Shown here piece after piece: positions 7,313 through 14,018 of a DNA stretch of 64,000 nucleotides. The stretch spans positions 1 through 64,000 of the forward strand of contig JANYGI010000023.1 in assembly GCA_025362495.1 (NCBI GenBank). The letters run 5' to 3'. The notes under the pieces were generated by a model that had not been told where the DNA came from, did not search any database, and saw nothing but the letters and a program-made list of their open reading frames with translations. The translations under genes were made by a program, and so were the position numbers. Source of the DNA: Byssovorax sp. Its GTDB lineage: Bacteria; Myxococcota_A; Polyangia; Polyangiales; Polyangiaceae. How positions within the stretch are numbered: the first letter of the stretch is position 1; every line of letters starts with the position of its first letter.

Positions 7313-9010
7313 TTGGATATCGACCCGGGAACCGTCGTAGCGAATCGCTACCGCATCTCGCGACCCCTCGGGCGCGGCGGGATGGGCGAAGTATTCGCCG
7401 CGGAGAACATCCGGACGGGCCGCCCGGTCGCCGTCAAGCTTCTCCGCTCCGACTCGAAGGGGAAATCGTCGGCCATCGCGCGCTTCCGGCAGGAGGCGCG
7501 CGCCGCGGGATCGATCAACAGCGATCACGTGACCCAGGTGCTCGACGTCGAGGAGGATCCCGAGCACGGCGTCGTCCTGGTGTTCGAGCTGCTCGAGGGC
7601 GAGTCGCTGATCGACCGGCTCAAGCGCGCCGGGCCGATCCCCTTCAACGAGCTGTGGACCATCGTCGATCAGGTGTGGATGGGGCTCGCCGACGCGCACC
7701 GGGTCGGCATCATTCACCGCGATCTGAAGCCTTCCAACATCTTCCTCGAGGCCCGACCCGACGGCACGACGCGGGTGAAGATCCTCGACTTCGGCATCTC
7801 CAAGCTCCCGAAGGAGATGGGCGGCGAGACGCTGACGGAGATGGGGCAGAGCCTCGGCACGTTCTCGTTCATGCCGCCCGAGCAGATCGGCAAGGCCAAG
7901 ACGGTCGATCACCGCGCCGACATCTACGCGTGCGCGACGATGATTTACCAGTCGCTCACGGGGCAGCTCCCGTACGCGTCGCGCAACATCCTCCAGATGG
8001 TCGAGCTGAAGGGCAAGACCGACGCGCGCAAGCTGACCGAGGCCACCGGCGGGCCCGTCGATGCGCGGCTCGAGGCCTTCGTTTCGCAAGGGCTCGCCCG
8101 CGATCCGGGCAAGCGCTTCCAGACGGCGAACGAGGCGATGTCGGCGTGGCGCGATCTGCGGCCGCGCACGGCGACGCTGGATCCGTCGTCGTCGCAGCAC
8201 CCCGGCGTGCAGTCGCCCCGCACCGCGTACGAGGCGAGCACATCGTCGGCGGCCACACCGCACGCGGTGACGCAGCCCTCGCCGAGCGAGGCGCCGGTCG
8301 TGCAGACGGCGCCCCCGATCGTCGACGTGACGACCGACTCGGGCGCGACGCTGGCGATGCCCGTCTCGCACCTCGCGACCAACCACGGGCTCGGGCCCGC
8401 GGAGCACGAGGCGCCGCCGCGCATGGCCCCGCGCATCGACGCGCCGGTGGCCGTGCCCAACCGCCTGGGCCTCGGTGGGACGCAGCTCGTGCACCCGCAG
8501 AAGCCCGGCTCGGGGCAGTATGCGGCCGTCACGGCGGCGCCGCGCCCGACCGGCCCGACGGGGACGATCAACATCACCGACCGCGCCGCGTCCGGCGTGC
8601 CGAACCTCACGCGCGATCCGAGCACGTACGACGAGCCTCGCAGCGGCAACCTCCAGCCCCACCCCGCGGGCTACTACATGCCGCCCTCGGTCGCCGCGGC
8701 GCTGGCGCAGCAGTCGCCGCGCCCGGTGGCGATCAACGCGTATCCCGGGCAAACCCCGCTGCCGAACGCGTCGTCGAGCCAGGTCGCGCTGCCGCGGCTC
8801 ATCGACGATCCGACGTCGATGCCCGCGAGCTCGTCGCAGGACAAAACCCACGTTTACCGGCCGATGTCGCCCGCCGCGCGGATGCTCGCGACCCAGCCGT
8901 CGGTCGCGCCGCCCCGGCCCGCTCGGGGCGCGTGGACGTTCGTGCTCGTCGGCGTCGGGCTGCTCGTCGTCGGCTTCGGGCTGATGTCGCTCGTCATGTA
9001 CCTGCGCTGA
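7313..9010 (+). CDS. membrane-anchored eukaryote-type Ser/Thr protein kinase
   Basis: 565 residues. The kinase domain (about 10-280) carries GRGGMGEVF (Gly loop), VAVKLL (ATP lysine), HRDLKPSNI (catalytic loop), DFGISKL and GTFSFMPPEQ. A Pro/Ala/Ser-rich linker of about 250 residues leads to a single C-terminal transmembrane segment (FVLVGVGLLVVGFGLMSLVM) with almost nothing beyond it, so the kinase is tethered from the cytoplasmic side without an external sensor domain. The start is TTG 7313, supported by GAGG at 7304-7307 and by the kinase domain beginning right after. Its 3' end overlaps the end of the convergent histidine kinase gene by 17 bases. Confidence 0.93.
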   Translation: MDIDPGTVVANRYRISRPLGRGGMGEVFAAENIRTGRPVAVKLLRSDSKGKSSAIARFRQEARAAGSINSDHVTQVLDVEEDPEHGVVLVFELLEGESLIDRLKRAGPIPFNELWTIVDQVWMGLADAHRVGIIHRDLKPSNIFLEARPDGTTRVKILDFGISKLPKEMGGETLTEMGQSLGTFSFMPPEQIGKAKTVDHRADIYACATMIYQSLTGQLPYASRNILQMVELKGKTDARKLTEATGGPVDARLEAFVSQGLARDPGKRFQTANEAMSAWRDLRPRTATLDPSSSQHPGVQSPRTAYEASTSSAATPHAVTQPSPSEAPVVQTAPPIVDVTTDSGATLAMPVSHLATNHGLGPAEHEAPPRMAPRIDAPVAVPNRLGLGGTQLVHPQKPGSGQYAAVTAAPRPTGPTGTINITDRAASGVPNLTRDPSTYDEPRSGNLQPHPAGYYMPPSVAAALAQQSPRPVAINAYPGQTPLPNASSSQVALPRLIDDPTSMPASSSQDKTHVYRPMSPAARMLATQPSVAPPRPARGAWTFVLVGVGLLVVGFGLMSLVMYLR

Positions 9011-10535
9011 TCGCCGCCGTCCCCGCCTGCGGGAGCGTGATGCGAAAGCGGGTGCCGCGCGGGGAGCGCGGCTCGCAGTCGATCGTCCCGCCGTGGGCCT
9101 CGATGATCTCGCGCGTGACCGCGAGACCGAGGCCCGTGCCGCGCTGCTTCGTCGTGAAGAAGGGATCGAAGATCGCCGCGCGCACGTCGTCGGGGATGCC
9201 GGGGCCGTCGTCGTCGACGTGGATCTCGACGCCGCCGCCCTCGGGCGGGTTGCGCACCGCGACGACGAGCTCGCCGCCCTTCGCCATGGCCTCGCGCGCG
9301 TTGCGGATCAGGTTCAGAAGCGCCTGACGGAGCTGCGACTCGTCGAGATCGACCTCGGGGAGATCGGCGTCCTCGTCCACGCGGAGCTTCACCTGGGCGC
9401 GATCGAGCTCGGGCTTCACGAAGGCGCAGAGCTCGCGCACCAGATCCTCGGCGCTCTCGCGCTCCAGGTGCGGGCGCGGCCGGCGCGCGACGCTGAGGTA
9501 CTGCTCGGCGATCCGCGAGAGGCGCTCGACCTCGGCCTTGATCGCCGCGACGAGCTGGATGGCCTCGGCCTTGTCGCTCTCGGACGCGACCTCTTCTTCG
9601 AGCAGCTCGATGTTGAGGCCGATCGACGAGAGCGGGTTCCGGATCTCGTGGGTGACGTGCGCGGCCATCTTGCCGATGGTCGCGAGCCGCTCGGCCTGCA
9701 CCAGCTCGGAGCGCGCGCGCTGGATCGCGGCGACCATGCCCTCGAACGTGGTGGCCAGCTCGCCGATCTCGTCGTTGGTCGCGACCACGGCGCGCGGCGT
9801 GAGATCCCCGCGGGCGACGGCCTCGGCGCGATCGGTCACGATCTTGAGCGGTGCGAGCACGCGGCGCGCGTAGAACGAGCTGACGGCGCCGACGAGGAAC
9901 GCCAGCGCACCGAGGGCGATCAAGAGCTGCATCGACTGCGCCTCGCGGCGGCGCGCGTCGGTGGTGAGGCTGGCCATCGTGTCTTCCACGCGCGTCCGGA
10001 TCGCGCGGAGCCGCTGCGCCCCCTCGGCCTCGCGCTTGATCAAGTCGCCGCGCGCCTTCTCGGCGCCGTCGCGATCGCCGACCGTGAGCGCCTGGAAGAG
10101 CTGGGAAAAGCGCTCGGGATCGCGATCGAGGAAGACCTCGATCGCCACCGCCTCGCGGGCGATGTCCTCGCGGAAGCGGCGCACGGCGGGATCGGTGTCG
10201 CCGTCGAGGCCGTGCTCGGCCGCCTCGCGCACCAGCGCGAACGTGAGCGGCCGGGTGCGCCGGGCGGTCTCGATCCACTCGCGGATGTCGCTGTAGTTCT
10301 TCGCGGCGGTGATGTGGTTGAGCTGAGCGTTGAACACGTTCTGCTCGGCGAGGGCCTCGCCCACGCGCAGAACGAGCGGCACGTAGCCGGCGCGGAGCAG
10401 CTCGGCGTCGCGCGCGGCGGCGCGGAGGGCGCGGAAGCTCCAGCCCATGGTCACGGCGAAGGCGAGGAGCACGATCAGGTAGCTGCCGAGCAGCCTGCCC
10501 GCGACGGTGCGCCGCCGCTGGCGGAGAGGAGTCAC
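8994..10535 (-). CDS. membrane sensor histidine kinase (HAMP-HisKA-HATPase)
   Basis: 513 residues from GTG 10535. Transmembrane helix 1 (GSYLIVLLAFAVTMGWSF), a helical four-helix-bundle-like extracytoplasmic domain (about 45-215), helix 2 (LLIALGALAFLVGAVSSF), HAMP, then the H-box HVTHEIRNPLSS, N-box LIRNAREAMAKG and G-boxes DDDGPGIPDD and GTGLGLAVTREI. It autophosphorylates on the H-box His and should pass the phosphate to a response regulator, but none is encoded nearby, so it is an orphan kinase. I chose the GTG because the longer frame has no motif, and the 19 bases up to this codon match the leader of the 18585 gene with one mismatch. Tail-to-tail overlap with the STPK gene. Confidence 0.92.
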   Translation of the reverse strand: MTPLRQRRRTVAGRLLGSYLIVLLAFAVTMGWSFRALRAAARDAELLRAGYVPLVLRVGEALAEQNVFNAQLNHITAAKNYSDIREWIETARRTRPLTFALVREAAEHGLDGDTDPAVRRFREDIAREAVAIEVFLDRDPERFSQLFQALTVGDRDGAEKARGDLIKREAEGAQRLRAIRTRVEDTMASLTTDARRREAQSMQLLIALGALAFLVGAVSSFYARRVLAPLKIVTDRAEAVARGDLTPRAVVATNDEIGELATTFEGMVAAIQRARSELVQAERLATIGKMAAHVTHEIRNPLSSIGLNIELLEEEVASESDKAEAIQLVAAIKAEVERLSRIAEQYLSVARRPRPHLERESAEDLVRELCAFVKPELDRAQVKLRVDEDADLPEVDLDESQLRQALLNLIRNAREAMAKGGELVVAVRNPPEGGGVEIHVDDDGPGIPDDVRAAIFDPFFTTKQRGTGLGLAVTREIIEAHGGTIDCEPRSPRGTRFRITLPQAGTAAISAGT

Positions 10536-10573
10536 GCGCGCGAGTGTCGTTGGCAGGAACGCGCGACGCAAGC

Positions 10574-11104
10574 TCAGCTCTTGCCGAGCACCTCTTCGAG
10601 GGTGCGGGCCGTGAGCACGAGCTCCGCCCACTTCTCGATCTGATCCAGCCCAGCGACGCGAACGCGCTCCAAGACGGCCTCTTCGGGCACGCCGAAGCGC
10701 ATGCGGAGCTGCTTCAGGAGGATCGCCCGTTCGCCCTCGGTGCGGCCTTGCTCGCGGCCCTGCTCGCGCAGCCAGTCGGCCATGGACACGAACTCCTCTT
10801 TCGCTTCTTCGCCGGCGGCTTCCATCAATCGCTCCATCACTTCTTCGGGTTCGTTCTGCGGCTTGTTCTCGTGGGCGGCCAGAATATACGCCCAGATCAT
10901 TTGCAGCGCCTCGCGCCCGGTCGGCGTGCGGCGCACCTCGGCGAGCAGATCACGCATGCCGCGCAGTCGATCGATCAGCTCGTCCGGCTCGCGCGCGAGG
11001 CGGAGGCACCAGAGCACGACGCGCCCCAGCGCCGTCATCGGCCGGCTCGCGATCGATTCGTCGGTCACTCCAATTTCACCGTTGTCACGGCGAGTGATTC
11101 GCAT
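10574..11104 (-). pseudogene. N-terminally truncated Rpn/DUF4351-type PD-(D/E)XK protein
   Basis: The readable part (PMTALGRVVLWCLRLAREP, then the Glu/Arg-rich EQGREQGRTEGERAILLKQL and the DUF4351-like end with AELVLTARTLEEVL) corresponds to the C-terminal half of the Rpn/transposase-like nuclease family that is abundant in Polyangiales. Full-length members are about 300-340 residues and begin with the PD-(D/E)XK catalytic domain; that part is missing here, and the sequence upstream of about 11050 does not continue it. It ends 38 bases before the histidine kinase start. I read it as a dead remnant at the left border of the accessory island. Confidence 0.65.
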
Positions 11105-11237
11105 CGGACGCCGCCGCGTCCGATGGCCGACTCTTGGACCAGCGCGGACTCCGACCATTCCGCCAAGAACACTCTCTTTCGTCTGGACACACTATTGCTT
11201 GGGCCCTTACTCTCGAACCAGGAAGCAAGGAGGGAGC

Positions 11238-12029
11238 ATGGCGGGTCACGGCTATAGTTTTGTCACCGACAGGGGATTCAACGGCTTCAGCAGGGAGCTG
11301 GAGAGTGGCGCATGGGGCGCGGTGTCGATCAAGAAGTATGACGCCGAGGACGAGGCAGCGAAGCTTCCGCTCGCGGATACTCCGGCGGTGGTCGTGTGGA
11401 AGCTCCGCACGCTCTGGGGTATTCGAGCGGTCGCAAAGGCAACCGGCGTTGACGCGCTCGCGGAGTTCGACGCCGAGTGGGATTCTGCGCAACGCGCGCT
11501 CAACCTCGCTGTCGGCGCCGCCGAGGAGCACAAGGAGCCTGCCACTCGCGCGGCCGCCGGGCGGATCCGCCTATCTCTGCTATCCGGAGGCGGCGTCGCG
11601 CAAACGCAGATCGGGTTCGATCAAGAGGTCGATTTCGGTCTGAATCAGATCGATCTCGCCAGCCGCTCGCCGCTCGCCGCCGACGTGAAGACGGCCGGAG
11701 TCGGCGAGCACCTCAAGCGCATCCAGGCGGCGACGGAGGCGTTCGCCGTGGCGCTCGGCCGCGATACCGGCAAGGGCCGCGCTCCGGCGCGCGGAAGGCG
11801 TATTCGCGAGGCGCTCATCGCGTGCTCGACGGCGTTCAACGGGATTCACGACGAGATCGAGTGGGCGATCGAGCATACGTCGGACCACGAGCAGCGGGCC
11901 CGGCTCGAGGGGCTGCTTGCGCCCTTGAATGGGCTTCTGGAGCGATATCCAGCTCCCGCTGCGCCGGCCGCACCGGCTGCCGGGCAATCCCCGGCGGATG
12001 GCGGCACGAGCGGCGGCGGCGCGCCGTAG
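11238..12029 (+). CDS. unrecognised 263-aa protein, first gene of accessory island
   Basis: Begins at ATG 11238 behind a near-perfect ribosome-binding site AAGGAGGGA (11227-11235), which decides the start; the frame open further upstream is chance. It is largely helical and soluble, with no signal peptide or membrane segment. Residues 15-120 contain FNGFSRELESGAWG and a Trp/Leu helix VVVWKLRTLWGIRAV. The last 30 residues are low-complexity Pro/Ala/Gly. No known domain is recognised. It is separated from the next same-strand gene by the 362-base gap holding a 32-bp tandem repeat, so it may be a separate transcript of the same island. Confidence 0.75.
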   Translation: MAGHGYSFVTDRGFNGFSRELESGAWGAVSIKKYDAEDEAAKLPLADTPAVVVWKLRTLWGIRAVAKATGVDALAEFDAEWDSAQRALNLAVGAAEEHKEPATRAAAGRIRLSLLSGGGVAQTQIGFDQEVDFGLNQIDLASRSPLAADVKTAGVGEHLKRIQAATEAFAVALGRDTGKGRAPARGRRIREALIACSTAFNGIHDEIEWAIEHTSDHEQRARLEGLLAPLNGLLERYPAPAAPAAPAAGQSPADGGTSGGGAP

Positions 12030-12136
12030 TGAGCCGGCGGTAAGCGCGCGGCGTTCCGAGGCGAAGGGCGCGCTTCCAGCCCATACCTCCCGAAAATTTC
12101 AGCCCGTAGTTTGCATCGCCCATCCGGCGTCGTGCT

Positions 12137-12328
12137 GCATGCGCACGCCGGATGGGGAGCCGCGTGCGGCACGCGCACGCCAGGTGGGGAACCGCGTGCG
12201 GCACACACACCCCGGGTGCGGGACCGCGCGCGGCACACGCGCGCTGGAGGCGAAGCCTCCGGCGGCACCTGCACGCCGGGCGGGTACCTTCGTGCCGCAC
12301 ACGCACGCCAGGTAGCGTCCTGCGCCGC
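12137..12328. repeat. 32-bp tandem repeat, six head-to-tail units
   Basis: Six units of exactly 32 bases without drift (12137, 12169, 12201, 12233, 12265, 12297), each beginning GCA and mostly followed by a GCACGCC-like stretch and a GTGCG or CGCG end. Unit 2 runs from GCACGCG to CGCGTGCG, so single units contain self-complementary ends. Units diverge at many positions and there are no unique spacers, so this is not a CRISPR. The period is not a multiple of three, which argues against coding. It fills most of the gap between the first two genes of the island; the remaining gap shows nothing else except a TACCGT element. Confidence 0.8.
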
Positions 12329-12375
12329 TCGCCGCGGAGGTGAGGGCGCCCCTTCTCCCGCCGGACGTAACCGAG

Positions 12376-12381
12376 TACCGT
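12376..12381 (+). promoter_or_regulatory. candidate -10 element TACCGT
   Basis: TACCGT, 10 bases before the ATG of the 292-residue gene, like the element ahead of the 40121 gene. It would start the three-gene transcript 12392-16583 just downstream of the tandem repeat. No -35 is evident. Confidence 0.3.
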
Positions 12382-12391
12382 CGCGCACCGC

Positions 12392-13270
12392 ATGACAGTA
12401 GAGCCGGCTCTCGCCGCCCTGGGGGGCATGGATGCTGCCGAGAGGGACGCCTACGAAAAAGCGCTCCCCGCGGCCATCGAGTTCGTCGTGAGGCTTCCTC
12501 TCGTGCGCGTGGTCGTGCCGCTCGGAGGTCCACGCAAGGTAACCGAAACCGACGACGCGCTGCGCGACGGCAAGCTCTTGCCCAGCCACAAAAGTCCCAA
12601 CGCCGCCGCTAAAGAACGGCGGCTGAGAGCGGCGGACGGCGTGTACTTTCACGCGGGCCGCACGCATCCCGTCTACGGCAAGGTTGCGCTCGTGTTCAGT
12701 CCGCTCGAAGAGGAAGAAGAGGCAGAGATCACGCCCTTCGGCCTCGGTGGTCTGCTTTGCGACGGCACCGGGACGGACCACGATGAGCGGCGGTGCGTCA
12801 CGCCCGTGGCGCACCTTCCAGAAGCCGATCAAGCCGACTTCGTTGCAGCTTCGACTTGGCGCGAGGACTGGCGGGAGCACGCGCCGAAGTTTCTCGCGGC
12901 CTACTTCGGCGCTGACCTCGACGCTTACTTCGCCGCGGAGGCCGTCGGCCGGCCGACCCAGCTCGATCCGGCCGGCGTGTTCCACCCGACGACGGGCAGC
13001 CTCGACTGGCGCGCGTGGACGTTCGAGGTCCGCATCGCCGCGGAGGTTGATCTGTACCGTGTCCTCGACAGCGGGCGCGTCATGATGTGGGCGATGGAGG
13101 ATCAACTCTACAACGAGCTGACACTGCGCCGCGCGGGTGCCGGGGAGCCTCCATGGTGGTTCTCCAAGCTGATGCAGAAGCGGGTCCGTCGCATCAGCGT
13201 GCCCAACGGCACGTTTGAAGAGGTTCTCCAGGCCGTGGATGCCGAGGTGAAGCGATTATGCCTAGTTTGA
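12392..13270 (+). CDS. unrecognised 292-aa protein, KGGVGR operon gene 1
   Basis: A soluble 292-residue protein with no signal peptide or membrane helix. Features seen: a central stretch YFHAGRTHPVYGKVALVFSP followed by an acidic run (LEEEEEAE), a region with two Cys near GGLLCDGTGTDHDERRC, and a C-terminal half rich in Trp and Asp/Glu. The His-Ala-Gly-Arg-Thr segment recalls a nucleotide- or RNA-handling pocket, but I cannot assign a family. The product is the first of three genes whose ends overlap or nearly touch (13-base overlap with the next), so it should work with the ATPase encoded at 14019-16583. It could be the effector or a sensor of that system; this is inference. Confidence 0.7.
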   Translation: MTVEPALAALGGMDAAERDAYEKALPAAIEFVVRLPLVRVVVPLGGPRKVTETDDALRDGKLLPSHKSPNAAAKERRLRAADGVYFHAGRTHPVYGKVALVFSPLEEEEEAEITPFGLGGLLCDGTGTDHDERRCVTPVAHLPEADQADFVAASTWREDWREHAPKFLAAYFGADLDAYFAAEAVGRPTQLDPAGVFHPTTGSLDWRAWTFEVRIAAEVDLYRVLDSGRVMMWAMEDQLYNELTLRRAGAGEPPWWFSKLMQKRVRRISVPNGTFEEVLQAVDAEVKRLCLV

Positions 13271-14013
13271 GCTGGTCCGCGCTGAAGGTCGTCGCTGCCG
13301 ATGGTCTCGTCGGGAAGCGAGGGATCGCGCTGCGTACGCCGATCCTCCGGGATGAGGGAGGACGCGTGTTTCTCCCGTCCAGCGTCGATGATGAGACCAT
13401 CACGCCGAGGCATGCGCTCGCCAGCTCGGAATATCGGGAGCTTCTCGATGGGGAAGTCTGGATACCGGTGCGGACGCTTCAGGCCAAGCAAGGTCATGTC
13501 CTCGTGTTGCGGAGTGCGTCGTTCAAAAGCGCCTGCAACACCGTGATACTCAGCGATGATCTCCGATGGGTGGAATACCCCCGAGACATTACCATCGCTT
13601 ACGTCGATCGAGTCTCGGCCGTACGCTGGCGGGCGCAATGCGCCGAGCGCTTCGTCAAGCGAGCCGAGAGACTGATCGGAGAGCACCTCTGCTTCGCCTC
13701 TCCTGTCTCGGTCGAGAAGGCTTACTCACTTCTGGAGCAAGCTCTGTTCGTAGCTGACCAGGGCACCCCGGTACGGCAACGCGTCTTCGTGCTACTCGGT
13801 GCCATTCTGGCGGAGTCTTCGTCCCCATACACCCCCTCTTGGCCCATCCTGGAGGCCACAGCACTCGTCGAGACGCCGGGGCTCGATCACACCCAGCTCA
13901 ACGAGCACATCCAGACCGCACGACGCGAGTTGAAGGCTCGGCGAGAGGGCCCCCGGAAGTCTGCCGTGTGGGCGTGCGGGTATGAGCAGTATTCGCATTC
14001 ACCGAGTCTATAG
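13258..14013 (+). CDS. unrecognised 251-aa protein, KGGVGR operon gene 2
   Basis: 251 residues, soluble. The N-terminal half is predicted beta-rich (GIALRTPILRDEGGRVFLPS, WIPVRTLQAKQGHVLVLRS), the C-terminal half helical (VEKAYSLLEQALFVADQG, then LNEHIQTARRELKARRE), resembling a small beta domain followed by a TPR-like scaffold. No catalytic motif is obvious. It overlaps the upstream gene by 13 bases and ends 5 bases before the ATPase start, which points to coupled translation and probably a physical complex. Codon use is visibly less G+C-biased than in the flanking core genes. Confidence 0.7.
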   Translation: MPSLSWSALKVVAADGLVGKRGIALRTPILRDEGGRVFLPSSVDDETITPRHALASSEYRELLDGEVWIPVRTLQAKQGHVLVLRSASFKSACNTVILSDDLRWVEYPRDITIAYVDRVSAVRWRAQCAERFVKRAERLIGEHLCFASPVSVEKAYSLLEQALFVADQGTPVRQRVFVLLGAILAESSSPYTPSWPILEATALVETPGLDHTQLNEHIQTARRELKARREGPRKSAVWACGYEQYSHSPSL

Positions 14014-14018
14014 TCACC

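Noticed and set aside
12137-12328. 32-bp tandem repeat as a CRISPR array
   Set aside because: Units are directly adjacent with no spacers, the units themselves diverge, and no cas gene is present.
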